A stretch of 43,778 nucleotides of DNA from Actinomycetota bacterium (GTDB lineage: Bacteria; Actinomycetota; Acidimicrobiia; IMCC26256; JACPCJ01). The position numbers and the translations under genes are program-made. Below the pieces are notes generated by a model that saw nothing but the letters and a program-made list of their open reading frames with translations, was not told the DNA's origin and did no database searches. Shown here piece by piece: positions 35,348-43,778 of the stretch. The DNA lies in contig JACPCJ010000098.1 of assembly GCA_016179865.1 (NCBI GenBank), positions 1 through 43,778 of the forward strand, written 5' to 3'. The first letter of the stretch is position 1, and each line of letters starts with the position of its first letter.

Positions 35348-36782
35348 GCACCTCCTCGAACCCTTCGCGCAGGCACGCGACGAAGCGCTCGCGGTCGGGA
35401 ATGGCGATGGCGTCGAGGTTGATTCCCACGCAGCAGGTGCCGCAGTGTGAGACGAGCGTGATGTTGGTGGCCGCGCCCGAGAGCGGCCCGAACGCGTACT
35501 GGGCCGCAACCTCAGCGCCTCCGAGGTAGACGGGGAAGGGCACGCCCGGCACGTTGCTGGTCACGAAGTCCACGCCCTTGAGGAGCCCCCCGAACACGCG
35601 CGTGGTCACCGACGTCGGCAGGCGGTTCAGGATCCCGGCGAGCGTGTCGGTCAGCGCCAGGGCCGGCTCTTGGCGCCACTCCCGCACCAGCCGTCCGAGC
35701 TGGCGCATCCGTTCGGCGGGGTCGATGACGGCCGCCGGAACTGGGAAGCGAGCGGGCACGAACCGGTTCCCGGCCATGGGATCGTCGTCGGCGCGCACGT
35801 TGATGGGCATCGTCATCCGGAGCTGTTCGACCGGTGACCCGTGGCGCTCGTGATAGCGGCGAAGTCCGCCGGTGACGGCAGCGATGAACGCGTCGTTGAG
35901 GGTGCCGTCGACCGACTTGGCCGCGCCCTTGAGGTCGTCGAGGGGGACGTCGATGGTCGCGAAACGGGCCGACAGGCTCCGTCCCCGCATGATGGGCGAC
36001 AGCGGCTCGCGCACCGGGGCGAGGATCCGACCGATCGAGCGGGCGGTGCGCAGGGCCGAGGCGGCGGTGACGTCGGGAGCCTGGAGTGCGCGAACGGCCG
36101 CTCCGATCCCGGCGCCGACCATCCGGCGGGCGCCCCGGCGCCAGCGGTCGGCGTTGTAGGCGACGGCCTCGCCGACGAGGCCGGCCAGCGTGGGGTGCTC
36201 GCCCTCGGGTGCAGGTGCCAGCTCGTCCGGCTCGGAAGGATGCGGGTCGAGGTCGAGGAGGTTCATGGCCAGCTTGATGCCACCCACCCCGTCGGTGATC
36301 GAGTGGTGCACTTTCTGCACCAGAGCCGCCCCGCCACCCTCGAGCCCCTCGATGAGGACGAACTCCCACAGGGGTCGGGCCCGATCGAAGCCCGCCATCC
36401 CCAGACCTTCGGTGAGGCGGAGGAGCGCGGCGGCGTCACCCGGCTCAGGCGCCCGGATCCGGCGCAGGTGGTAGTCGAGGTCGAAATGGGCGTCGGTGGT
36501 CCAGCGGGGCGGGCCGACACGAAGGGGAGGCACCACCACTCGCTGTCGCAGTTGCGGGATCACCCGGGTCGCCCGGTCGACCTTCGCCACCACCCGATCC
36601 CAGTCGGGCGAGGAATCGAGGACGGCGAGGGCGGTGATGGTCGACCGGAGGGTCGGGTCCTTCTCGATGTTCCAGAGCAGGGCGTCGGCGTCGCCCATGT
36701 AGTGAGTGGGTCCCGGCTCCGGCTCCGGTTGGCCCGCCTCAGGCGCCATGCCGCCGGAGGCTAGCGGCCCGAGAGGCCCCAC
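35334..36782 (-). CDS. Wax ester synthase/diacylglycerol acyltransferase (WS/DGAT)
   Basis: MGDADALLWNIEKDPTLRSTITALAVLD, VQKVHHSITDGVGGIKLAMNLLDLD, SNVPGVPFPVYLGGAEV. Confidence 0.96.
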   Translation of the reverse strand: MGPLGPLASGGMAPEAGQPEPEPGPTHYMGDADALLWNIEKDPTLRSTITALAVLDSSPDWDRVVAKVDRATRVIPQLRQRVVVPPLRVGPPRWTTDAHFDLDYHLRRIRAPEPGDAAALLRLTEGLGMAGFDRARPLWEFVLIEGLEGGGAALVQKVHHSITDGVGGIKLAMNLLDLDPHPSEPDELAPAPEGEHPTLAGLVGEAVAYNADRWRRGARRMVGAGIGAAVRALQAPDVTAASALRTARSIGRILAPVREPLSPIMRGRSLSARFATIDVPLDDLKGAAKSVDGTLNDAFIAAVTGGLRRYHERHGSPVEQLRMTMPINVRADDDPMAGNRFVPARFPVPAAVIDPAERMRQLGRLVREWRQEPALALTDTLAGILNRLPTSVTTRVFGGLLKGVDFVTSNVPGVPFPVYLGGAEVAAQYAFGPLSGAATNITLVSHCGTCCVGINLDAIAIPDRERFVACLREGFEEVLKLG

Positions 36783-36803
36783 GGAGCGGAAAACGGGCCG
36801 TGA

Positions 36804-38258
36804 TCAGGGTTGGGTGCTCGGGCTGGTAGGCGCGGGACCAAGCTGTTCAAAACTCGGAGGGTCCCGGACTTCGGGCGGTGCGTAGAAGAATCCCGCTGGC
36901 ATCTCCTTGTCGTAGGGGGTGAGGAGGGCTCCGATTCCGAGTCCCGACGACGACGACCCCGAGCCCGAGGGCATCTCCACCTCGACGTCGGCACCGAAGT
37001 CGAACAGCTCGAGCGTCATCTGAGAGTGCATGCTGCTGGCGAAGCCGGACTCGTCGCGGTGGTCAGACGACGACGTGGTTTGGAGCTTGTGCACGACCCC
37101 GTCGTCCACCCCGATCCACGCCTCGGCCGTGCCCTCGCCCTCGGTGCCCTCGGGGGCGAAGACCGAGGCGGCGACGTCGAATCGGTAGTGCCTTACGGCG
37201 AAGCCGTCGAGGTCTTCCCGGCCCAGGTCGGTCACGCTGCCCCTGGCTCCACGGAGGAAGGCGGCGACGGCGGCGGGGTCGGCGAGCATCGCCGCCATCG
37301 GGCCGGCGGCCCCCGGCACCTCGACCCAGGCCCCGTCGGGCCCCTTGACGAGGGTGCGGTCCCCGTCGACGGCGATGCCGAAGGCCCCCGAGGGATCGGT
37401 GGGCAGGGCCGGCGAGGCCGAGGTGACCTCCATGGTGCCGTCGATGCGGAGCCGGCTGGGAAACTCCACCGCGCCGGCCCCGGAGACGCGCATCTCGAAC
37501 GTGAACTCGTCGGGGATTTCGAGGCCGGCGAAGCCGGCTCCGGCGCTGGCACGGAACGCCTCGTACTGCGCCCGAGCCTCGGCGACGTAGGCGTCGTACT
37601 GGCGGCGCATCTCGTCGACCTGGGCCTCGTACTGCCGGTGTGCCTCCTCCTGCTGCTCCGGCGGTAGGGAGGCGGAGTCAGGTTCGGGCGGCGGCGTGAA
37701 CGGCGGCGGCTCGAAGGCTTCGGCCGCGGCGGGAAGCGAGACCTCAGGAAGCGTGACCTCGTCGGGCGGTGAGATCGTGGCCGTCGTCGTGCCCGAGAGG
37801 CGGACCCGTGCCGTTCCCGCTTCGAGGGTCCGCTCCGCGGCGGTGAGGAGGGGCTCAACGACCTCGGGTGCGGCAACGCCGGGAGCGGAGTCGTCGTCGC
37901 CTTCCCGGGGGAACACGGCCAGGACGCCCACGAGCAGCGTGAGCACCGCGGCCAGCGAAAGGGTGACGAGGAGCGGCCCGCGGGGCTGCCCGGCCCAGCC
38001 GGGCCGAACCTCCTCCGCCGCCTGTTCGACGTCCAGGTCGATGACGTCACCGGTCTCGGCGGCGCTGCGTACGCCGGCGATCACCCGGTCGGCCAGACCG
38101 CCGGGCGCCGGGCCCGGCGCCATGGCCTGCGCATACTCGCCCACCTGGGCGAGGTCGCGCGAGAAGGCGAGACAGCGCTCGCACTCGTCGAGGTGCTCGG
38201 CGACGGCGGGGTTGAGGTCACCGTTGAGCAGGGCCTTCCGGCACGCCGAGTGGCGCAT
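36804..38258 (-). CDS. Anti-sigma factor with N-terminal zinc-finger-like region, TM and extracellular sensor
   Basis: MRHSACRKALLNGDLNPAVAEHLDECERCLAFSRDL (HxxxCxxC-like), TM LLVTLSLAAVLTLLVGVLAVF; adjacent to the ECF sigma gene. Confidence 0.85.
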   Translation of the reverse strand: MRHSACRKALLNGDLNPAVAEHLDECERCLAFSRDLAQVGEYAQAMAPGPAPGGLADRVIAGVRSAAETGDVIDLDVEQAAEEVRPGWAGQPRGPLLVTLSLAAVLTLLVGVLAVFPREGDDDSAPGVAAPEVVEPLLTAAERTLEAGTARVRLSGTTTATISPPDEVTLPEVSLPAAAEAFEPPPFTPPPEPDSASLPPEQQEEAHRQYEAQVDEMRRQYDAYVAEARAQYEAFRASAGAGFAGLEIPDEFTFEMRVSGAGAVEFPSRLRIDGTMEVTSASPALPTDPSGAFGIAVDGDRTLVKGPDGAWVEVPGAAGPMAAMLADPAAVAAFLRGARGSVTDLGREDLDGFAVRHYRFDVAASVFAPEGTEGEGTAEAWIGVDDGVVHKLQTTSSSDHRDESGFASSMHSQMTLELFDFGADVEVEMPSGSGSSSSGLGIGALLTPYDKEMPAGFFYAPPEVRDPPSFEQLGPAPTSPSTQP

Positions 38259-38265
38259 GTTCACC

Positions 38266-38700
38266 TCACTCTCCCGTCGCCTCGGTACGGGCGTCGGAGA
38301 GGGCGCGAGCGAGCTTCTCTCGCGCCCGAGAAACTCGGGAGCGCATGGTCGACGCTGGGACCCCGACGATCTCGGCCGCTTCCTCCCGGCTATGCCCGAC
38401 CACTTCGACGAGGACGAAGCCCTCACGCTCGTCGTCGGGGAGCTCGGCCAAGGCAGCTTCGACCGCAACCTTGAGATCGGTGCGGTCTTCACGACCGCGT
38501 TCACGGCGAACGTCGTCGAGCGCCACGACGTTCAGGCGCTTGTTCAGGAAGGTGTCCTGCACGGCCTCCTCGGCGGCGAAATCGTCACGGAGCATCGAGC
38601 GGGCCATGCGCCAGGCCGCGTCGGTGTGGCGGCGGACGAGGAGTTCGAATGCCGACTCGTCACCGGCCGCCGCCTGAGTGACGAGTTCGTTGTCGTCCAT
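38266..38700 (-). CDS. ECF sigma factor with apparent internal deletion of region 2.3-2.4
   Basis: MDDNELVTQAAAGDESAFELLVRRHTDAAWRMARSMLRDDFAAEEAVQDTFL joined directly to NKRLNVVALDDVRRERGRED... then sigma-4 ALAELPDDEREGFVLVEVVGHSREEAAEIVGVPASTMRSRVSRAREKLARAL. Confidence 0.85.
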   Translation of the reverse strand: MDDNELVTQAAAGDESAFELLVRRHTDAAWRMARSMLRDDFAAEEAVQDTFLNKRLNVVALDDVRRERGREDRTDLKVAVEAALAELPDDEREGFVLVEVVGHSREEAAEIVGVPASTMRSRVSRAREKLARALSDARTEATGE

Positions 38701-38910
38701 GCCCCTCGCTTGCCCGGTGATCGCTCGCTCGGAAGTCGCTTTTCCCGCGGCCCCGATGACCGTCGTCTGAGCGAGGGCAGCGAGTGTCCCGACGCATGTG
38801 TCCATGCATCAAGTGAGACGGCCCCACCTTCGCCCGTCGACGACGCCGCCACGCCTCGGGCCGAGCTTTCCCTCAGTATTGCCCGGTTTCGTCCACACAC
38901 GGAGGCAACG

Positions 38911-40104
38911 TCAGGCGCCGTACTTGGCCAGTCGTCCGGCGTTGGCGAGCATGATGGGCATGAGGGTGGCCGTCGGCCGAAGGCCGAGGCCGCCGCCCCG
39001 GCACCAGCGTTCTCCGAAGCGATCCACGTCGTCGCGACCGCAACGCTCTGACCACAGGACGGCCGGAACGGGATGCCATGAGTGCGCCGCCATCTGCGTC
39101 GGGGTGGCGTGGTCACCGGTGACCACGAGCACGTCGGGTTGCAGGGCCCGGATGTCGGGGATGGCGGCGTCGAGGGCCTCGATGGCGGCGATCTTGCGCC
39201 CGCGGTCGCCGTCCTCGCCCGCCGAGTCTGTGGGCTTGTGGTGGATGAAGAAGTAGTCGTAGTCCTGCCAGGCCGTCCGGGCGGTCTCGACCTGGTCGGC
39301 GAGCGCGGCCGGGCGGCCGAGGACGTCCATCCCCAGAATGCGGGCGATGCCGCGGTACATCGGGTAGACGGCGACGGCGGCGGCCGTGAGCCCGTAGCGG
39401 TCGGCGAACGAGGGGAGCTCGCGCAAAGTGTCGAACCCGCGCAGGAGGAGGCCGTTCGCCCGGGGCTCGGCCGCGAGTGACGTTCGGACCTGGGCATCGA
39501 GTTCGGCGACCAGTTCCGCCGTGCGTTTGGCCGCCGGGTCCGTCGCCTCGGGCGCCAGGGGGGCGACTCCCGCCTTCTGGGGGTCGGTGTCGGCCACCCG
39601 CGGGTCGAGTTCCGGGCCCCGGAGCACCACCAGCACCCGGTGCTCGCGTTCGTGGCGGAAGTGCGCCTCCACGCCGTCGAGGGACACGGCGGCTTGGAGT
39701 CGCTGAACGATTGCCCGCGCCTCTTCGTCGGAGATCCGCCCCGCCCGCCGGTCGGTGACCGCGCCATCGGGGCCGAGCGTGCAGAGGTTGGCTCGAGCGG
39801 CCACATCGCCCGGTTCGAGGTCGAACTCCAGGCCGGCGGCCGACAGGGCTCCCCGGCCCAGCTCGTACACGGTGGGGTCGTATCCGAACAGGGCGAGGTG
39901 GCCGGGGCCCGAACCCGGTGTGATGCCGGGGCCCACGGGCTCGACCAGGCCCACCACGCCGGCGGCGGCGAGCTGGTCCAGGTGGGGGGTTGCTGCTTCT
40001 TCGAGCTCGGTGCCGTGGCTGGCGTCGGCGTAGCCGCCGAGGCCGTCCATCACGACCAGGACGATCTTCGTGTCGGCGGGTTGGGCGAGGTCGCTGAGGT
40101 CCAC
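38911..40104 (-). CDS. apgM: Cofactor-independent phosphoglycerate mutase (ApgM-type)
   Basis: KIVLVVMDGLGGYADASHGTELEEAATPHLDQLAAAGVVGLVEPVGPGITPGSGPGHLALFGYDP, FDTLRELPSFADRYGLTAAAVAVYPMYRGIARILGMDV, HKPTDSAGEDGDRGRKIAAIEALDA. Confidence 0.96.
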   Translation of the reverse strand: MDLSDLAQPADTKIVLVVMDGLGGYADASHGTELEEAATPHLDQLAAAGVVGLVEPVGPGITPGSGPGHLALFGYDPTVYELGRGALSAAGLEFDLEPGDVAARANLCTLGPDGAVTDRRAGRISDEEARAIVQRLQAAVSLDGVEAHFRHEREHRVLVVLRGPELDPRVADTDPQKAGVAPLAPEATDPAAKRTAELVAELDAQVRTSLAAEPRANGLLLRGFDTLRELPSFADRYGLTAAAVAVYPMYRGIARILGMDVLGRPAALADQVETARTAWQDYDYFFIHHKPTDSAGEDGDRGRKIAAIEALDAAIPDIRALQPDVLVVTGDHATPTQMAAHSWHPVPAVLWSERCGRDDVDRFGERWCRGGGLGLRPTATLMPIMLANAGRLAKYGA

Positions 40105-40126
40105 GCCCTCACCCTAATTCCGCGTC

Positions 40127-41425
40127 CTACCCCGACCCTTCCTGAGGGTGAAGGGGCGTGATGTCGATCGTGATGCCGGCCATGCCAAGGATCTCGCCCC
40201 CGACGTCGTGCAGCGGCTGGCCCCAGCTCTCGAGCCACCGCACCTCACCGTCGGGCCGCACGATCCGGTACCGGGCGTGATAGTCGGCACCCTCGAAGGC
40301 GGCTTGGATCATGACGTCAACCGTGCCGCGGTCGTCCGGGTGCAGGGCGGCGGTGATGTCGTCGATCGTGATCGCTTCGGGATCGACCTCGTGCCCCACC
40401 ATGTCCACGATCGAATCCGACCACCGGCCGAGTTGGCGGTAGCGGTCGAACTCCCACGCGCCGAGGGCGCCCACCTCCATCGCGAGGTCGAGTTGTGCTC
40501 GCTGAACCCGCGTGCGCTGTTCGCGCTCGACCCGCTCGGTGACGTCGAGGGCGACACCCGTCATGGTCGCCAGCTCCCCCGAGGGCCCCCGGAGCGCCCG
40601 CCCCCGAATCTGGAGCCAGCGAACCTCACCGTCCGGGCGCACGAACCGGTGCTCGAGGTGGATGTGCTGGTCGCCCTGATGCTCGAACTGCGCGAGGTAA
40701 CTCTCGAGGACCCAATCGCGGTCGTCGGCGTGAACGAGTTCGAGGTAGTCCTCCACCGCACCGCCGAATGCTCCGGGAGCGAGGCCCATCATCCCTTCGA
40801 GAGACGCCGACCACCGCAGCCGGTTCGACTCGAGATCCCAGTCCCAGACGCCCATACGCCCGGCGGCCAGCGCCACCTCCAGGCGGGCGCGCTCGGCGCC
40901 GGCGGCTTCTTCTGTCATGCGGCGGTCGAGGGCGGTGCCGACCTCGGCGCCGGTGGCCAGGAGCCGTCGTTCGGCTTCGTGATCGATCTCACTGGGGGTG
41001 CGGCTGGCGAGCTCGACGACGGCGACGACGCGATCGTCGGCGACGAGGGGAATGGCGGAGGCCGTCGCCTGGCCACTCAGGCTCCGCAGGGAATCGAGGC
41101 GCGGGTCCTCTTCGTTCGGCTGCGCCCAGATCGGAACCCGGCTTCGCCACGCCCGCCCCGGGAGGCCTTCGCCCTCCAGATAGGCGCAGGCCCGCGAGGC
41201 CCGCTCGAACTCCTTGACTTCCTCCGGCTCCTCGGCCCACATGGCCCCGAAACGGAGGAGGGCGGCGCGGCGATCGACGAGCCAGATGGAGGCGATTTCC
41301 CAGCCGAAGGCGACGCCGATCGACTCGACCAGGCGCGGAAGGGCGTCCTGGAGAGCGGGCTCGGAATCGAGAACGCTCAGCAGGGCGTCGACGGCCGCCG
41401 GTTGGTCTTTCCTCCAAGCGTGCAT
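40127..41425 (-). CDS. GAF-PAS-PAS sensory protein without recognisable output domain
   Basis: GAF-like N-terminal half; two PAS/PAC repeats with HRFVRPDGEVRWLQIRGRAL and RYRIVRPDGEVRWLESWGQPL; ends shortly after the second PAC. Confidence 0.85.
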   Translation of the reverse strand: MHAWRKDQPAAVDALLSVLDSEPALQDALPRLVESIGVAFGWEIASIWLVDRRAALLRFGAMWAEEPEEVKEFERASRACAYLEGEGLPGRAWRSRVPIWAQPNEEDPRLDSLRSLSGQATASAIPLVADDRVVAVVELASRTPSEIDHEAERRLLATGAEVGTALDRRMTEEAAGAERARLEVALAAGRMGVWDWDLESNRLRWSASLEGMMGLAPGAFGGAVEDYLELVHADDRDWVLESYLAQFEHQGDQHIHLEHRFVRPDGEVRWLQIRGRALRGPSGELATMTGVALDVTERVEREQRTRVQRAQLDLAMEVGALGAWEFDRYRQLGRWSDSIVDMVGHEVDPEAITIDDITAALHPDDRGTVDVMIQAAFEGADYHARYRIVRPDGEVRWLESWGQPLHDVGGEILGMAGITIDITPLHPQEGSG

Positions 41426-41488
41426 GCAGTTGACCTTCGCGCCCCCCGCCCGCATTTCGGGGCCCGCGCATCCTCGCGCGGACGCTGC

Positions 41489-42253
41489 CTACGGGCCAGA
41501 AGAGCCCGTACCGCGAAGGTTCGGCGTTCGTGCCTTTGGTTCCTGGCCGCGGGCTCGGAATCGTCTCGTTCCGAGCCATCCGAGCCCGAGCACACCGATT
41601 CCGGTGACCATCGGTCTGACGGCTTGCGCCAAACTCGACCCGGCGCCGGGCGCCAGATCGGCTCGCAGGCGAGCGGTCGCCGTCTGTGTCGGAACCAGGC
41701 GCCAGACGAACGACCCGCCCTCAACCGAGTCGGCGTTGTGGTCAACCACGCGACCGGGGACTCGGAGCGTGAACCGCACGTCGACGTGCTCGCTCAGGTC
41801 GTCCGGCACGGCACCCACGAAGCCGGAGCCCAGTGCCCCGCCGAGGGTGGCGAGATCAACCTCGATGGCGAGGCCGCTGCCGTCGCGGTCGGCGCGAACG
41901 ATCGGTGGGCGACCGGGGGCGTTGAAGAACGCCGCCAGGTCGGCGAGGTCAACCAGCGGGGTGAGGAAGCGCCGCCCCCGGAAGCCTGCCTCCGTCCAGG
42001 TCTCCTCCTTCGTGCCCGCCGGTGCGGACGCGTCCACGTCGCCCAGCACCTTCTCGACTTCGGCTTCAGGGTCCGCTCCCCGCTCGATGAGGAACTGCCT
42101 CGCCTCCTCGTCGAGCCCGACGGCGAAGGTCACCTCGCCTGATCCGTCCTCGCGGACGGTCACTCCGAGGTCCGCTCGCGCCCGGCATCCGGTGAGTCCG
42201 AGCACGGCCACGAGGATGGCGCCGGTATACGCGCGGACGGGTTGGAACGACAT
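41489..42253 (-). CDS. Lipoprotein (LppM-like)
   Basis: Lipobox VAVLGLTGCRARADLGVTVREDGSGEVTFAVGLDEEA; C-terminal TM. Confidence 0.75.
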   Translation of the reverse strand: MSFQPVRAYTGAILVAVLGLTGCRARADLGVTVREDGSGEVTFAVGLDEEARQFLIERGADPEAEVEKVLGDVDASAPAGTKEETWTEAGFRGRRFLTPLVDLADLAAFFNAPGRPPIVRADRDGSGLAIEVDLATLGGALGSGFVGAVPDDLSEHVDVRFTLRVPGRVVDHNADSVEGGSFVWRLVPTQTATARLRADLAPGAGSSLAQAVRPMVTGIGVLGLGWLGTRRFRARGQEPKARTPNLRGTGSSGP

Positions 42254-42381
42254 CGACGCCTCCGGGGTTGGCTTCACCCCCGCTAAGCGGTTCTTCGCGC
42301 CCAGACGCGACACGGTTTTCGCGTCGCTTCGCTCTCCCGCCCGGTGGCGGGCTACAAACGCTCGAGCCGCGAGGAGGTTCC

Positions 42382-43191
42382 ATGCCGTTCTGTGAGGGGG
42401 TTGGGGGCCAGATTCACTACGAGGTCGGCGGGTCGGGGCCGCCGATGCTGCTCCTGAACGGCCTCGTGGCGTCGGCCTACCTATGGCCGCGGTCATGGTT
42501 GGAGCGCTTCGAGGCGACGCGTACCGTCGTGCGGGTGTCGAACCGGGGGACCGGTCACACGCCGCTGGGCGAGAAGCTCACCGTTGACGCCATGGCAGAG
42601 GACGCCCTTGCCGTCCTCGACGCCCTCCATCTCGGGCCCACCCCGGTGCTCGGCTTCTCGATGGGCGGCATGGTGGCCCAGTCCCTGACGCTGGCCAGAC
42701 CGGAGCGGGTCACGGCGCTGGTTCTGGCGTCGACGACCACGGGCGGCGAGAACGACGTACACCCGGAGTTCCTTGCCGCCATCGGGAACTCCGGCGGTGA
42801 CACCGCGAGCGCGGCCTCGTCGTTCTTCCACCTGTTGACTGCCCCCGGGTTCTTTGAGCGCAGCCCCGAGACCTTGAGCGACCTTGGACGGGGGTGGCAG
42901 GCGGCGCCCACGCCGCCCGACACGGCCATCGCCCAACTTGTGGCCGCGGCTGGTTTCGACAGCCGGCAACGTCTCACGCAGATCGACGTCCCGGTCCTGG
43001 TACTCCACGGCCTGGAGGACCGGCTGCTCGTCCCGGCGGGCGGTGAACGGCTGGCGAGCGGCATCGGCGGCGCCCGCCTCGAGCTCTATCCCGACGTCGG
43101 TCACATGCTGCCCTTCGAAGTGCCCCAAGAATCGGGAGAGGTGATCGAGGGGTTTCTCTCCCGCGCTCTCGTGGGAGAATCATCACGGTGA
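42382..43191 (+). CDS. Alpha/beta hydrolase
   Basis: SD AGGAGG before ATG; IHYEVGGSGPPMLLLNGLVASAYLWP, VLGFSMGGMVAQSLTLARPERV, PVLVLHGLEDRLL. Confidence 0.94.
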   Translation: MPFCEGVGGQIHYEVGGSGPPMLLLNGLVASAYLWPRSWLERFEATRTVVRVSNRGTGHTPLGEKLTVDAMAEDALAVLDALHLGPTPVLGFSMGGMVAQSLTLARPERVTALVLASTTTGGENDVHPEFLAAIGNSGGDTASAASSFFHLLTAPGFFERSPETLSDLGRGWQAAPTPPDTAIAQLVAAAGFDSRQRLTQIDVPVLVLHGLEDRLLVPAGGERLASGIGGARLELYPDVGHMLPFEVPQESGEVIEGFLSRALVGESSR

Positions 43192-43631
43192 ACTTGCCGT
43201 TCGACCGGGTCGGTCATGTGGTCCTCAAGGTTCGCGACCTCGAGCGGTCGGTCGACTGGTACACCCGGGTCCTGGGGCTCCGAGAGGTCGGCCGCTACGA
43301 AGATCGGATGGCCTTTCTCTCCTGGGGCGAGAACCACCACGACCTCGCGCTCATGGAGATCGGTGACGTCCCCGGTCCGGTGTGGCCCGAGGTGGGCATG
43401 TATCACTTCGCCGTGCGCCTTCACGGCGGCGACGATGAGCTGCGGGCGGTTCGCGACCACGTCGTGTCGGAAGGGGCCGAGGTGGGCGGCGCCAGTGACC
43501 ACGCCGTCAGCCACTCCGTCTACCTGAAGGATCCGGACGGGATCGAGATCGAGATCTACGTGGACACCGAGCGCGAGGAATGGGAGTCGATCCCCAACGC
43601 CGTCGCGACCATCAAGCCCCTCGACCTCTGA
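43188..43631 (+). CDS. VOC/glyoxalase-family protein
   Basis: GTG start; FDRVGHVVLKVRDLERSVDWYTRVLGLREVGR, HHDLALMEIGD, VYLKDPDGIEIEIYVD. Confidence 0.94.
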   Translation: MNLPFDRVGHVVLKVRDLERSVDWYTRVLGLREVGRYEDRMAFLSWGENHHDLALMEIGDVPGPVWPEVGMYHFAVRLHGGDDELRAVRDHVVSEGAEVGGASDHAVSHSVYLKDPDGIEIEIYVDTEREEWESIPNAVATIKPLDL

Positions 43632-43673
43632 TCGGGCGTGACGGCCGCCACGCGGTGAAATCCCCGGGCGGGA

Positions 43674-43689
43674 TTGACCCGCGGGTCAA
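43674..43689. promoter_or_regulatory. Perfect 16-bp palindrome TTGACCCGCGGGTCAA
   Basis: Self-complementary, 15 bp upstream of a candidate ATG at 43705 (MAPGGDPSGVPG..., runs off the window). Confidence 0.6.
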
Positions 43690-43778
43690 GTAGCCTGCGG
43701 CCCCATGGCGCCGGGCGGGGACCCCTCAGGGGTGCCCGGTGCCAGGCGACCGAGGCCAGAACGGCCGAGGGAGCAAGG

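Noticed and set aside
40148-42142. 664-aa plus-strand ORF
   Set aside because: Antisense to the GAF-PAS-PAS and lipoprotein genes; no family resemblance, composition typical of GC-rich shadow frames
43700-43778. Structured RNA at the right edge
   Set aside because: GC-rich with hairpins but no recognised RNA consensus; more simply the start of a Pro/Arg-rich ORF from ATG 43705 truncated by the window
1-43778. CRISPR array, rRNA operon, prophage or transposon
   Set aside because: No regularly spaced repeats, rRNA sequence, phage structural genes or transposase/integrase motifs in any frame

Overview
High-GC chromosomal window, probably from an actinobacterium (Acidimicrobiia-like by protein resemblance; inference). 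From left to right: a molybdopterin cluster (moeA/glp-like, moaA, moaC) followed by a small membrane protein resembling SepX/GLPR; a bacterial translin-family protein; DUF2277, PPOX, TetR and DUF1295 genes; and a tRNA-Ala(CGC) with the G3:U70 identity pair. A regulator/toxin-antitoxin-rich accessory stretch (about 6.6-18.7 kb) contains VapBC, MazEF, an RHH two-gene module with a decayed partial copy, ArsR/AHSA1, HxlR/FAD oxidoreductase, and several frameshifted or truncated genes. It is flanked by two inverted paralogous membrane-anchored proteins sharing a CxxCDG domain. The remainder holds an S8 protease, P450, F420-type nitroreductase, AlaX, Ser/Thr kinase, pncA (frameshifted)/pncB, ArsR plus a 14-codon Cys-rich ORF, O-methyltransferase, hydrolase-cyclase fusion, lytic transglycosylase, two ECF sigma loci (one apparently lacking region 2.3-2.4), WS/DGAT, apgM and a GAF-PAS-PAS protein. 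No CRISPR, prophage, transposase or rRNA was seen. The strongest leads are the CxxCDG paralog pair, the Cys-rich micro-ORF opposite ArsR, the Glp-SepX-like linkage, the 24-bp palindrome with a partial second copy, the tandem coupled mini-ORFs before the methyltransferase, the RHH module with its relic, and the deleted sigma factor. All family calls come from reading translations, with no database search.
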